From: Amblyornis subalaris
Taxonomy: Eukaryota > Chordata > Aves > Passeriformes > Ptilonorhynchidae
Assembly: GCA_018881555.1 (NCBI GenBank)
Contig: JACAXG010000014.1
Coordinates: forward strand, 5,164,697-5,228,696
Direction: 5' to 3'
Length of the DNA: 64,000 nucleotides
Shown: piece by piece, positions 1-11,825 of the stretch
Layout of the letters: each line of letters opens with the position of its first letter
How positions within the stretch are numbered: position 1 is the stretch's first letter
Made by a program: the position numbers and the translations under genes
Notes under the pieces: generated by a model
Told to the model about the DNA's origin: nothing
The model's input: only the letters and a program-made list of their open reading frames with translations
Databases searched by the model: none

Positions 1-82
1 CCCAGCGGCTGGGAGAGCCGGAGGAGGCGAATCCAGCGGATTACAGCTTCAGCTGCGATTGCGGGAAAGCGGCCGTGAACTG
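1..82 (+). other. NLGN1: possible non-coding first exon of NLGN1 (3' part)
   Basis: The first 82 bases are less repetitive than the GC-rich DNA that follows and end in CTG followed by GTAAAT, a usable but not ideal splice donor at 83-84. If transcription starts at or before the window edge, this would be the end of a leader exon joined to the acceptor at 11620. The exon call rests only on position, the donor-like site and the surrounding CpG island; no coding constraint is available. Another donor inside the island, or a start nearer the initiator exon, would be equally consistent. Confidence 0.3.
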
Positions 83-243
83 GTAAATACTTTGATGCTC
101 CCGGCGTGCGGGGCGAGCCCGCGCCGGGATGGAGAGGAGGGAGGCGGCGGCCGGGCCGGGATGCAGAAGGGCGGCCGGGATGGAGGGGAGAGGGGCAGCC
201 GGGAGGGAGGGGGGCGGCCGGGCCGGGCCGGGCGCGGGGCCCC

Positions 244-276
244 GGGCAGGGCAGGGCAGGGCAGGGCAGGGCAGGG
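244..276 (+). repeat. GGGCA pentanucleotide repeat with G-quadruplex potential
   Basis: Seven GGG runs occur at exact 5-base spacing (244, 249, 254, 259, 264, 269, 274), separated by CA loops. Four G-tracts with loops of 1-7 bases satisfy the usual G-quadruplex rule, and here there are seven on the plus strand. The array sits in the middle of the CpG island, where such structures are common near promoters. Confidence 0.9.
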
Positions 277-477
277 CGGCTGCGGGGCTGAGCCCGGGGG
301 CGCTTTGCAGGGCCGGCTGGCGAGCCGCGCGTGTCCGCGGGTGTGCGTGTCCGCGGGCAGGGAGATGCGTTCGGGGCTGCGCGGCTGCGGCGGCTGCGAG
401 CCCGAGCGGCGCCCGCCCGGGGGATGCGCGGCGGCGGGAGCGGCTGCGGGGCGCGGGGGTGTTTGCGGGGGGATTTG

Positions 478-531
478 CACACGCACCCGCACGCACGCAC
501 ACACACACACACGCACGCACTCGCACACCCC
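478..531. repeat. alternating CA/CG tract (Z-DNA-prone microsatellite)
   Basis: The tract is a mixture of CA and CG dinucleotides with a central CA run of several units around 499-512, flanked by GCAC tetramers. Alternating purine-pyrimidine sequence with CG and CA steps is the classic Z-DNA-forming pattern. It lies within the CpG island and is likely length-polymorphic. Confidence 0.85.
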
Positions 532-616
532 CCGCGCCCGCCGCCGCCGCCCCAGCGAACTTTTCCTCCCCCGCCGCCCCGGGGCCGCCGCCCGCCTCGG
601 GCCGGGCGCCCCGCAG

Positions 617-664
617 CCTCCCGCAGCCCCCGGAGCCTCCCGCAGCCCCCGGAGCCTCCCGCAG
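617..664. repeat. 19-bp tandem repeat, about 2.5 copies
   Basis: Two identical 19-base units, CCTCCCGCAGCCCCCGGAG, occupy 617-635 and 636-654, followed by a third partial unit to about 664. It is a short GC-rich tandem duplication at the 3' side of the CpG island with no coding meaning that I can see. Confidence 0.85.
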
Positions 665-1754
665 CGCCGCGTCCCTGCCCGCCCGGCCGGGCCTGCCGGG
701 GGAGGGCTTTTTTTTTATTTCTTCAGACATCTTCTTTCTCGCTCGGGTGCTGAGTGCTGGTTCTTCTGCTCCCCCCCCCATCTCTCCGCTCCCCCCCATC
801 CTCCCTGACGATCGCACTAGAGCATCATCTTTACTTGCTCAAGGAAAATCAATTTTCAACAGGTTTAATTAAAATTAATCAGTCAAATTACTTAATATTA
901 ATTGACTTATAATTAAAGCCAGAAAGTTACCTTGGAATCAGGAGAAAGGATGTTGTCTGGAATCGTTTTAAGGATGCATATGGTTTCAGAGCAATTACAT
1001 TCAAATAACTGTTTAAATAAAACAAACCAGAGCTTGATTATAGTGCTATGTTCTTGCTGATGCAGGTGACACAATCTGGACTGGCCATTTCTTTCTGTAA
1101 ATCTGCTGACCTTTTGAAGGAATATCATTTTAGTTTGACACCGGGTTTGCTTTCTGGAAGGCCAGTTTGTTTTAGCTCCAACAACTATGGCATTAAAAAT
1201 CCACTAGTATAAAATGGAAATATGTCTTATAGAAGCTATAAATATCAAAGTGAATGTTTTCAGCACGTTTAGATGTTCTGTGAATTTGAAATGAAGCAGA
1301 TTTTTTTTTTTTTTTTCTCAGCATAAGTGTAAGAAATTGTTTTAGGAATTATTTTTTTCCAGCACTGCCATCCACTCTGGCAATATTTGCATTTATCCAG
1401 AGCTTTAGTGGGACCAGACCATACTGGTAAATTCACGGAGATAATTCACATCTGAAACCATGTATTTTTGGCAATGCTCACAATAACCTTTTCATGCTCT
1501 CTTAAGACCTAAGTTGATTTTTTTGTTTGTTTGTTTTTTACAGTAGCAGCATTTTTGGTGCATCTACAGACTATTGTTATTGCTGAAAGAGCAGTACTGT
1601 GAGCTTTGGGACATTTTCCCCTACTTTTTTTCTGGGCTGGCTTAGTTGAAGCAAAGGATGCTTATAAAATTGCACGTACTTTATTACATGCACCTGACAA
1701 GAGAAAGACCCATGTATGGTATAAACGAGCATTTAAAAATAGAGCCCATTATTC

Positions 1755-1855
1755 AGGGCCCTGATTTTCAAAGATACTGATTCCCATTGACTGCACTGAG
1801 ACTTGTGTGGGCTCAACAGCTGTAACACGCAGACCACTTTTGCATCTTTGAAATT
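1755..1855. repeat. possible relic of an ancient amniote palindromic repeat
   Basis: The words CCTGATTTTCAAAGATACTG and CCCATTGACTGCACTGAG occur together, with CATCTTTGAAA on the far side. They resemble the arms of an old palindromic family common in turtles, crocodilians and birds, whose core reads roughly as CCCATTGACTTCAATGGG flanked by TTTTCAAAG. The match is recalled, not aligned, and the copy is badly decayed. Confidence 0.4.
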
Positions 1856-1924
1856 AGATTTGCAGATTCGGAGCCAAAAGCTAAGTAGCCATGTTTGGGA
1901 ATAGTGGTTGGGTTATTTTCTCTT

Positions 1925-1956
1925 CCCCCCCCCCCCCCACTCTATTACTCTATTAC
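1925..1956. repeat. C14 homopolymer plus TCTATTAC duplication
   Basis: Fourteen consecutive C bases at 1925-1938 are followed by two adjacent copies of the octamer TCTATTAC at 1941-1948 and 1949-1956. It is simple sequence with no evident function and is a likely site of sequencing or length error. Confidence 0.9.
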
Positions 1957-4900
1957 TGGTGTGGGATGCAGGGTTAAAGAAGACTGCTTCTTAGTTACTT
2001 TTGATAAATGACACCGTTTTTCTCAGGCTGTGGCTACAGATTGCAGTGATGTTGCAAAAGCAGTTTTGCAGCAAANGATTAGGAGATCCTTAGGTACCTA
2101 CGAAGAGATCCCATTTATTCTGGACGTTTCATGCGAATCATATGCAGGCTGTGGGAAGAAAAATGAGGCTGAGGATAATCATGCTAAGNGTGCTGGGAAG
2201 CAGGATTTGGCTGAACACCTCTGTTTTGTGATTAACTGAAGTGGCAACGAAAGCCATGAGAGTGGTTCAGGCTGTTTAAGGCTGTNAGTGTAGGAGCGAG
2301 GAGGAGAGCTGCCGTCCTGATACTGCCTTGGTTATCTTACCCCCTCTCCTAGAGTAGGGTAAGAAGATAATATCCTAGCTGTTGATACTTAAACATCTTT
2401 AACGAAGTGGGTTTCCTCTGGATTATTTGGCCGGAGGTGGAGCAGTCTGCTGAGGAGGGTTATTTAAAGACTGGGACAGGGCTGTAGGCAGATAAATTGA
2501 TTTGCAAGTGAATGGAGGAATTTGAACGTGGTAATGGTGGTATTTTTATTTTTTATCAGTTTGCATATTTAATATCCACTGGCATACACACAAGCGTAAA
2601 CCACTCTAATTGTTCAAATGGAGTCTGGGGAAAAGGGAAGAAAGCAGAGGCTTAGATGTGGTCTCAGTTCGTAATGGATTGGCTTGCCTTTCCTTATTAA
2701 AAGCAAATATACATTCCTTCCTAATAGAGATGTAGAGCTGTATTACAGATCCTTGGCTAGCTCTGAATTATTTGTTTGATGTCATATTTATTATGGCTTT
2801 TTAATCACATGAAAAAGAAACGATTTAAAAATTAAATAGTGAAAAAAGAAGGGCAAAAAGAGACAGATGTTCTTTGAAAGCAAATAATGAAAAGACAACA
2901 TTTGTGGATTTCTTTTAATAAAGGATGGGCAGTTATCAATCTGATCCAGTAAATGTTATGGTTTCTGATTAGTCCCAGATATCCATCCATGGTAAGTATA
3001 ACAGGTAATGATAAAAACTAGATCCTGAGTGATGAATAAAGGCTGTTCTAAGGCAAGTTTCCATTGCTGTAGCCCTGGTTCTGAGCTCTGCATTATGAAG
3101 GAACATCAGCACTAAGAGGGGATGCCTGCCCTGATGCCCAGTTGTTGCACAAGAGTTTGTATGGGAGGGAGGGAGGAAGTTAGGGGATGCAAAAAAAAAA
3201 AAGAACCTCATGGGAAAACTTCATCATGTATTGCATATTGAGAGCACATCCTGTAATTTTAATAACAAATGATGATATTCTATTCCCCAGAATTACTATT
3301 GAATTATCACAATTACAAGGGGAAATAGTTTTGGCTTCTTGGTGACTCAGCTCCACATTTCCACCTGCCTCTGAAGACCCCACATGTTTTCCAACAGACT
3401 TTGTTTCCATAACTGTTAATTGCTCATTAATGATGTTCTGTGTATTCCCCAGGGATAAAAAGTGACTAGTTGGCTACTTAGTCCCATGAAGTTTTGCTGT
3501 GCACCCCCTCTACCGTGCCACTTTTCACTAGGAAAATAAAGATGGTGTGAAGGGCCACCAGCCATGTGAAACCAGGGGGCACAGGGTCTATACTGTGAAT
3601 ATCCTCGTGGTTACCAAGCCAGGTAAAGATCTGGGCTGCATACAGCAGGGTAACATGTTTTTTTCCACTGCTGTGGGCAAATAAAAGATGAGGCCATTAA
3701 AAGAAAAGCAATTTGAGTTCTCTTTACCCCATTTGTTGAATTCTTCTGTTTTGTCCTCATAATATTTTCTGCATAATCAGTTTTAGTGCTGCCTTTGGGT
3801 AGCCTGTTACCTTCTGTTGATGCTTGGTTAGGTCTTTTGCACCATATTAAGGGAGGTTGTAATGCTTGGAAATTAGCAACATGTGACAGTAAAATCATAA
3901 AAGCGGTCAAGGACACTTTACAAATATTGTATTTCAAGTAACTCATATTCCTTTAACGAAGCAGAGAACTTAAATGGCAATTTAAAAAGATGTTTTCTAA
4001 ATCTCCTCAATCACATCCTGCCTAAAGAAGCCATTAGCCCACTTGTTGAACTGGTTCTGGGAACTTAATGAGGGGAATACATTCATGTTGTATTTTATCC
4101 TTTTATTTAATTACATCTTGTCTGAAGCTTTTAAGTTCAATATCTGAACTTAAAGTTGTTCTTTAACTTTTGCCTTCCCAACCCCGTCCCCCAGTTTCCA
4201 AAAAAGTGCTTGAAAGCAGTAAAGTGTTATGTAGGCACACAGTGTTAGAAAAATGCATGAGGAGAAAACGACAATTTAGTTTGGAGGAAGCTTGCAGATA
4301 GACTGAATATTCTGACATCCTCAAACCTGTGCTAAATAGGCATTGTGGGATGGAGCTTTTGTTTCTTCAACTGGTTTCACAATGATGGTTAATTCTGTGG
4401 GGAATTTGGGCCCTGAAATAGTTGCCCTGAGATGCTGCTGCTGGGTCAGAAAACCCTCTGGTCGCTGGAGTCATGGCCAGCCTGACCAGGACATGACCAC
4501 AGGGGGACTGAGACTGGTTGCTGTAGCTGAAATAAGTCTCTTTCCCACAGACAGTGGGAGAAAATGAAAAGAGGACAAGGGCCTGAATAATAGGAGCTAC
4601 ACATGATGTCAGATGGAAAGAGTAAATCTTTGTAGACATTTAATGGTGTTATATTCTAAGCTTTTGGGAAATTTTATTTGAAATTTTTGTACAACAGTAA
4701 ATATAGTCTGTGCTATATCCTATTTCTATTTCATGTGAGAGAAAAATTCCCCATCTATGGCACAACACTTTACTGCTACCATTACTGCAGACTTTATAGA
4801 TCAGAGATGTGTCAGCATGTTAGCTTTAGCTGTAATGCTTTTTTTTTGTGAAACCTTATGGGCCTTGCAGCCACTTTCTCATACTGACACTCATAAAACG

Positions 4901-7432
4901 TTCAAGTTCTCATATTTATTATTTAATTTGCTTCCTATATAAAGCAGCAGAGCTCTTTGGTACATGAATATGAAGCCAAAAATGACAGGCAGGCATGAAT
5001 GGGACTAATGAGTTTTAATAATGCACATATTAGAAACTGCTAAAGGAAGTTTAATTAAGAAAAACAAGTTAAGCATGAAATTCATTTTGGAACAAATGCA
5101 AGTAAAGTCACAGATGTACAGAATGCTAGATCACAGGAAACAACCTCTTCAAGTTGATAGATCCCTCTAATGCCAATATTGCACTCAAGTTGTAGTGTGC
5201 ACTCTGCAGTTCTGGAAAGCCTGGTAATACCATTCAAGAGCTCTTTCAGAGCTGAGTTAGAGATGCTGGGTTTGTGATTAACAAATAATATTTATATGTC
5301 TGTGAATTTTGTGATGAGTTGGAATTTGATCTCAATTACTCTGATGAAATTGGGACCATCTTGACCATCTGATCAAGGACAAAAGGCTTTGGTTCCTTTT
5401 TCTGTCACAAGGAAGTTTGTTGTTTCTTTTCTTAAAAAAAAAGAACAAAACAACATCATCTTGTTGAAGAGCTGGTTATTGATCTAACTCTACAACAAGG
5501 GTTTTGTATGCTTGGAACTGTTATTGTATTGTATCCAGATAGAAAAACAATCCATGGACAAATCTGAGTTCATTCAAGCATCTTTGCAGAGTTCTCTCTC
5601 AAGAAGTGGCAATAACTGTATTCTAGGGTTCTTTCATCTTGAATTCCTAACACCCCCCCAAAAGGAAAATACAAAAGTGATATCTTTCTTATGAATCTGA
5701 TATGAAAACTTGCCTTAGGTGATGAAATAGCATTAAAGGTAGTATTATTGAGGATATTGTAGTTGTATTAAAGGTGGCAAAGCAAATCCAATTTATTTTT
5801 CTCATGTGATTAACCCCAGTGAACCAAGGGTTAGCCACAAATACATATCAGGTGAAGAACTTTGTTAACAATCCTATAGCTTAATTTTTCATCTGCAAGA
5901 GACAACGAAAGAGCACAGTTTCAGGAGCCTCTGGGTGGGTTCTAGATACTCTGTTAGAGTAATCAGATGAGAAGCATGTGTATGTTTTATGAAGTATTAA
6001 TCAAAGCATGTTAAATCCACTTGACTTCATGATATACAATATGATTTTGATACAGAAGTTCTCAGAGGAGAAACATCTGGGTTATTTTTTCCTCTGTAAT
6101 GACCTTTGATTAGCATGAGTTGAGTTGAATTTCTACAGTAGGTCAGGAAGTCTTCGTGTCCTGAAGCACAGAGCAGCCATCAACAGAATGGCCATTTGAT
6201 CATTTAGCTGAATACTTGCAGTGCTCAAAAGTGACTATAATGTGTGGTCCATTTAAGAGTTAACCGTAAGCTGCTAAAAGGAATAAAGGTTCACTTCAGT
6301 GCCCATTATATTCCAAGCCAGTGCATCTGTCATTTTTAATTTAAATCTGTATTACTTAGCTGTCTAAAACTTTACACATAAGTGACAGAGTTACCCATTC
6401 TTTCTGTTATGGGTAAAATCACCATTTCGTTACCTACTTACTGTGCAAAATGTCAGACAGCTCCAGTCCACATTAAAAAATTCTAGCCAACTTCTGGTAA
6501 TATACACAATTACTTCAGCTAAGAAGTAGAACTATTTTAAGAAAATGATTTATTGATATGAGTAAATGGAAGATAAGACTTAAGCGACCCTCTTCTCGTA
6601 GGCCTAATTTGTCTAATTCTAAAACAGTTTAATAGAAAGTTTTTATCAGAAGTCTTCCTATTTTGCCAAACTAAGATGCAGAAATTATTTAAAGGGATCT
6701 TTTGATCATGAAAATACTAGTTAATAAGCATTAGTGAATATTCCCGCTAATGGGGAAGAACAAAAATGGAGTGCAGTTGAAAAATGCATCACAATTTCAA
6801 GGGGTCTTATGACATCTCATTTTTATCCAAATTTTCACTAATTTTGCAGCACTGCATTGAATACTTTATACTCCAATATTTAAATACTGGATTTTTCACT
6901 GATTGGTTATGAGATTTGGTGGTCAAAACATCATACTAAATCGAGTTAAGGGCACTCAGGAATCAGTTTCTCTGATCTGGGAGTGATATATTTACAGAGC
7001 TTGCAGCATCTGTGAATCATTTCCGCGGGGTTGTTTGCGGCTCCGTGTAACACAACACTTGTAATCTNATCCTGATGTGGGGTGGGACTGCGAGCCCATC
7101 AGGATGATGTCTTATTCATACCTTCCTTGGCGATCTTGGCAAAGGTTCTGCATCTCAATAGGGCTGGATCTGTAGCAACTTCCTGGAGCTTCCAGGCCTG
7201 TGGCTGCTCTGAGGTGGAGGGGATGCTGGTGTGAGGGAGCTGACCAAACCCCACAAGAGCTGTACCCTTCTTACATGTTACATATTCAGGATTGCAGCCT
7301 CCTCTATGATCATTTCATGCACCTGTTTTTTTAAAGGAATATAGTTAATTTCTTGAACTAAAACCGTGCAAATCCCATCGCTTCGCCAAGTACTTGTGGA
7401 AATAACCAAGAGCAGTGTCTGTTTAAAATCTT

Positions 7433-7535
7433 TCACAGAATGGTTTGGGTTGGAAGGGACCTCTAAAGGTCATCTAGGTTTTAGTAGGGACACCATCCTT
7501 CCAGGTTGCTCAAAGTCCCATCCAACCTGGACTTT
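7433..7535 (-). mobile_element. CR1 LINE, 3'-end fragment
   Basis: The plus strand reads CACAGAATGGTTTGGGTTGG, then AAGGGACCTCTAAAGGTC, and later CCATCCAACCTGGAC. This is the reverse complement of the conserved 3' terminus of avian CR1 retrotransposons, so the element points to the minus strand with its 3' end at the low coordinate. Only about 100 bases remain recognisable, with no reverse transcriptase sequence, so it is a dead 5'-truncated copy. Similarity fades into a T run after about 7535. Confidence 0.85.
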
Positions 7536-10500
7536 TTTTACTACTAATTGCGGGAAAATCCTCCGTATTTGGAACAGCGCTTCCCTTTGCTAAGTTGAAA
7601 CATGAAAGAAGAGATGAGGGATTTTATCATCTCTTGAGGGTTTGTCTGCTCATGTTCACAGTTGGTGTGTCACACCAACATAGTGTTCACCCTCATCTTT
7701 CCTCTAATGGTTTCTGTACCGTGGGCCATGTTCCTGTTTGGCATCNTGGCGTGTTTTAGAACATGATTTCTTCTCAGAGACACAAAACATCTCTGGGCTC
7801 TTAGTTCTAAGTAGAGACTGTTGTAAGTAAAAACGGATGCAAATGTANCTGGTTCTGCAAAACAGAGTTTGTGGTTTGAAATGAAGTGGCATTGTGTGGT
7901 GTTCCAAACCCTTGGAATCACTTTTTGTGAACATTTGTGCAACTGGGATTTGCTAGCAAAGCTGAGGTGGAAAGGAATTTTTAAGCATGCATATCAAATC
8001 ACGGAATACCTCTTCAGCTAAAAAGAGAACAGCCATTTTTTTGAGGTTTCGGGATTTTTTATCATAACAACAATAGCCCTTACATGCGCTGAAGCTGGCA
8101 TATGGCCACGAGCCTTGGGTGCCACCAAAGGTTTTATTAATCCATTGGAGCTATTGACAGGTGGTACAGATCAAACCGTCCCTTAAGATTTGAAGGCCTG
8201 GGCACGAGTGACAAAGAGGAGTTCAGCTGCTGCAGTTTGCAGCAGATGTGACCTGTTGTGGGATGCCCTGTGTCACTGGAAATGCAAAGATGCACCGAAG
8301 CTCTCTCGGATTGTTCGCTCCTCGGAATACTAAATGCCTCTCTAAAGCATTTCAGAATCTCAGCTATAAAGTAATTTGAATTCAGAAAGGAAGATAATAA
8401 AATAATAGATGATAGAAAAAAACTCTGTATAGTATAGACTGTTCGAAAGACCATGAAAGACTTTATCAAATACCTTTTACAGTAGAATTCATTTGTGTTA
8501 CCACAGGGAGCAATTGTGATCCTCAAATCTAGACAGCAGTAAAATCTGAAAATGTTTCTCCTCCTCCTCTTCAGATCCACATTATTNTGATGTTGAATCT
8601 TGCCCCAGCTTTATCATTGCTACTCTGGTTTATTCTCTTGCTCATCTTCCTGATCATTCCCGTTTATTCCTTCCCTTTTTTTTTCACTGATTCCTGTCCA
8701 GTTGAGTTCAGATACCAAGGGAAAGTCCTATGTAGATCACCTGCAGAAAGACTGAGGAGAATTTTGTCCAGCATTGTCTCTCAACAGGCTCCTGGCTAGC
8801 TTCCCTGCTTGTCCTTGCACCTAGCGCTCAAAATGAAACTTTGGCGTGAAACTCTCAAAAGATTNGATTAATTTCAATCTTTCTATTTGCGTTGAGTTTG
8901 TGTTTTTAATGTGATAGCTTCAGGGCAGCCAATGACAGGCTTGAATGTCTGACCTCTCAAAAATAAACTGTTACTTAGCCATTTAAAAAGAAAGGCTTGA
9001 AAAGAGCAAATCCAAAATTCAAATTACAAATACAATGAAACCTTCTTTATTCAAATTCTGCAAGTGCTTGACAACTTGCTGCCCTGCATATCCTGTCCAT
9101 CTATTCACTGAGGCTANTGCCCAACAGTTAATTAATTAGGAATAGCCAAACACAGCATTGAGTGTTTACCTTTTTACCATTCTTCCTTTCTACCAATCTT
9201 ATCTTTTTGGCATCCTGCCTCTGTCTTAGAGTAACACCTTATCCATGGGAGACAAACCAGAACTGCAGATCACAGCATCAGCTGCAAGGGCAGACCAGCA
9301 GATGGACAAGCTAAGAACTATAGCCCAGCTCTAGGATTCGCTTGGAATTTACACTGAATTTACTGTTTGAGGTATCAAAACTGTACTAAAAAGTTGTCTT
9401 AGATGTGAAAACAGGTACTAGATGAATAATTAGTAGCATCTTGGTAATTTTCCACATTGAATCAACTCGGCAGCTTGAAATGTAGAAGGATGTTTTTCCT
9501 NGGCACAGCTGTGTTGGATTTGTTGTCCTCAGACCTTCCCCAGACCATGTGAATTAGCAGGAAGGCTACTGAGATTAAGTTCCTGCTATTTACAAGTCTG
9601 AGTTTGAGAAAGAAGAGAAAGTACATCCTTCTGTTCCTGATAGGAAAACAAACCCTTGTGGATTTTAAGACTCAGTGGAAAAGGCTTAAATCTGTGGAGG
9701 TTTTTGAATACCACTAAGGAATAGTCTTCCAACTCTCCATGTGCATCCACTCAGAAACCTGTCTGCAGGCTCTGTCTTTACTATTCCTCAAGTAATATCC
9801 TACTACCTCCAAAATCTGAAATGCAACAAAGCAACAATCCTCCACGAGGCAAATATCTGCCATTCCGTGTAAGTGTATTAAAGCAAATGTAAACACATTT
9901 ATCAAGTTTGGGGAATTATTTTCTGCAGCTAAATTGGTGCGTTTCCAGCAAATACTGAGAATTTGCAGCTGGAGAATGAAGGATATAAGCCTGTTTGTTA
10001 ATGCAGTTTCACAGTGAAGGTGTTAGAATTAGCAGAGAAAGAAAGGGAAAGAGAAAATTGNGGAAAAGCTTCATCTATCTCCTTATTGCCTCCTGAGATA
10101 GATTGTTCAGAGCTAAAGGAACACTAGACGTGAACCAAATCTCCTGCTGTCCTATATAGCTTTTACAATCTCCTTTTTAATAACCCAAACTGCGGGGTAG
10201 TCTGCCTATTAGACAAGCCGTTCTTTTGAATTCCCTCTACAATGTGTATAGACATGATANAAAAAAAACAATTCTCATTAGAGCTGCCAATGCTGTTTTC
10301 AAAAGCAGGTGGTTCAAAACGCTTCCTGTACAAAGCAAAACACATTTCTCGTGCATTACACACTGCTTAATAGGGAGTGTAAGATTACACTGCCGTGTTG
10401 TGTATAACGCTGCATCTTAAATAATGGGATACTGTAGGTCGTGTTGGAAATAACGTCTCGCATGAATATGGAAGATGTGACGATACGCACGGAGCAATTT

Positions 10501-11620
10501 TCAGAAGTGCTGGAACACAGCCTTGTGTGACAACCTCTGAGCTAAAGTAGTTGAAAATAGCATCTGGAATTTCAGATTATGCGGTCTCTGATCCTAACTG
10601 ATTATTTTTCTAGGATATTGTTCAGTCAGCGTGTGGCTANATGAAAGATAAGATTTCTACTGTCCTCTGGGAACGCTTATTGTTTATGTTATAAATTAAG
10701 GATGGTAGGAATTGAGTGCTCTCAACAGGCGTTTTCATTTTTCACTGAAGTCAGTCTTTTATAAGGAATGCAGGATTGATCTGACGTAAAAATTGTGATG
10801 TACAGCTCCATCCCTAAGCTGCCTGCTCATATCCTTTTCCAAACCAGTTCTGAAAAAAACCCCAGCAACCTACAGAGGTCCAGTTATACTTCTGTGCNAA
10901 TTCAGAGTTTGCCATTCACTTCAGCAGAAGCAGATTTTGGTCCTTCATTGATGTGAACATTTCACTCTGTATCTGCTTTTCATCAGCTATCAGAAACTTT
11001 GGAATAAGTAAACCATATAAAGCATGGTAATTCAGGTTATTATGAGTAAGCACAGTAATTCATATTATCCTTACAGATGTATTCCAGTTGCCTCAATACT
11101 TAAATCAGTAATTGTATTTTAAAATGAACAGAAAATGTTTGTGTTTATTATAAACTGCTTTTAATGAAATAAAATGCATTTGAGTCTTCAGTATGCCTGT
11201 CTATCTTAATTTCCCCATCTTCTGCTTTAAGAAATAATTACTTCCGTTTTGATAAATCAACTTGAGCAAACAAGGTGAAAATTGATTATGAGCTGATTAA
11301 GTTAAATAAAATATGAACATAAACATTTATGTAATGTAGCCTGGCAGCAAATTGCTTATTCTTGAAAAGGTGAATTTTAAAAATGTATTTTCTGTGAGTC
11401 CTGTTTCTCCTGAAAAGTCTCTATAAATCCAACAGGTGACATTACAGATAATCCAGTAATCAGCGTTTCACCTGCCATTTCATGGACCCATAAACTACTG
11501 CAGTTTAACTTACATGACTCTAGCAGCTATTAATGTATGTAAATAACGTGTGAAACATCTAGTTATCACTCTGCTCATATTAGCTCTTTCATACTAATGA
11601 TTTATTTTCATTTTCCCCAG
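7536..11620 (+). other. non-coding interval up to the NLGN1 initiator exon
   Basis: I find no gene here. The longest frame is on the minus strand at 8137-8580. It begins at GTG, resembles no known family and is best explained by chance. The right end, 11590-11620, is a polypyrimidine-rich stretch ending in TTTTCCCCAG, a good splice acceptor. Confidence 0.6.
10903..10945. repeat. possible relic of an ancient amniote palindromic repeat
   Basis: The sequence GAGTTTGCCATTCACTTCAG followed by CAGAAGCAGATTTTGGTCC resembles one half of the old amniote repeat whose consensus has a TTGCCATTGACTTCAATGG core followed by an AGGATTTGG-like stretch. The copy is short and divergent, and the resemblance is from memory. 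Confidence 0.35.
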
Positions 11621-11674
11621 GATATAGACCTGCGGCTAACTGGATTTGATTTATAAGAGGGGATTCTGCAGTAA

Positions 11675-11752
11675 ATGGCTGCTCTCTTCATATTGCTGCT
11701 ATGGAAAACAGAATTGTCAATAGGATGTAGTCTGATAAATAGTGCTGAGTGA
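11675..11752 (+). promoter_or_regulatory. uORF 1 in the NLGN1 leader, 25 codons plus stop
   Basis: ATG at 11675 opens a 25-residue frame that starts MAALFILLLW and stops at TGA 11750-11752. Its context is T at -3 and G at +4, which is moderate to weak. It ends well before the NLGN1 start, so reinitiation is possible. The hydrophobic N-terminus is notable, but nothing shows that the peptide has a role of its own. Confidence 0.55.
11701..11730 (+). promoter_or_regulatory. uORF 2 in the NLGN1 leader, 9 codons plus stop
   Basis: ATG at 11701 has G at -3 and G at +4, the best context of the upstream starts. It reads nine codons to TAG at 11728-11730. The last sense codon is itself an ATG directly before the stop, a minimal start-stop unit. 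It overlaps uORF 1 in another frame. Confidence 0.55.
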
Positions 11753-11754
11753 AG

Positions 11755-11769
11755 ATGCAGCTTCAATAA
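11755..11769 (+). promoter_or_regulatory. uORF 3 in the NLGN1 leader, 4 codons plus stop
   Basis: ATG CAG CTT CAA TAA begins two bases after the stop of uORF 1. It has A at -3 and C at +4, an adequate start context. Its very short length favours continued scanning or reinitiation downstream. Confidence 0.5.
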
Positions 11770-11780
11770 GTGTGAAATCA

Positions 11781-11825
11781 ATGGAAGATACTTACCGCAT
11801 GAAAAGCCTTTTGAGATTTTTCTGA
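11781..11825 (+). promoter_or_regulatory. uORF 4 in the NLGN1 leader, 14 codons plus stop
   Basis: ATG at 11781, with T at -3 and G at +4, reads 14 codons to TGA at 11823-11825, with a second in-frame ATG at 11799. It ends about 110 bases before the NLGN1 initiator. The TGA lies inside the alternative acceptor-like TTTTTCTGACAG. Confidence 0.5.

Larger units (their letters stand above)
1..830. promoter_or_regulatory. CpG island, probable promoter region of NLGN1
   Basis: This stretch is extremely GC- and CpG-rich, with many GGGCGG/CCGCCC-type Sp1 words, repeated CCGGG and GCGCG blocks and no evident TATA box. It drops abruptly to AT-rich DNA after about 825. CpG islands of this kind usually mark TATA-less vertebrate promoters. 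It is the only strong island upstream of the NLGN1 initiator exon, which starts about 11 kb further on and is on the same strand, so I infer it is an NLGN1 promoter. The island may begin before the window. The long open frames here on both strands are runs of Gly, Ala, Arg and Pro produced by GC-rich DNA and are not genes. No transcription start can be fixed from sequence alone. Confidence 0.7.
831..7432 (+). other. AT-rich non-coding interval, probable NLGN1 first intron (5' part)
   Basis: I find no gene in this interval. Open frames are short, many start at non-ATG codons, and none resembles a known protein. It holds a 16-base T run ending in CTCAG at 1301-1321, which resembles a splice acceptor but has no convincing partner donor. 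It also holds a run of 14 C at 1925-1938 followed by two copies of TCTATTAC, and a good donor-like GGTAAGTAT at about 2990 with no matching exon. If the leader exon at 1-82 is real, this is the first NLGN1 intron; otherwise it is upstream flank. Confidence 0.55.

Noticed and set aside
41..872. Five or more long open frames on both strands in the first 0.9 kb
   Set aside because: They are Gly/Ala/Arg/Pro-rich readings of one CpG island, overlap in several frames on both strands, include CA-repeat peptides and match no protein family.
1301..1321. T16-CTCAG as an exon acceptor
   Set aside because: It has acceptor form, but no good donor or conserved exon follows.
2981..2998. GGTAAGTAT as a leader-exon donor
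   Set aside because: It is a strong donor word, but the nearest acceptor-like AG upstream would give an exon of under 20 bases and nothing else supports it.
8137..8580. A 147-codon frame on the minus strand
   Set aside because: It starts at GTG, has no recognisable domain, no splice-bounded structure and ordinary AT-rich composition. Chance is the simplest reading.
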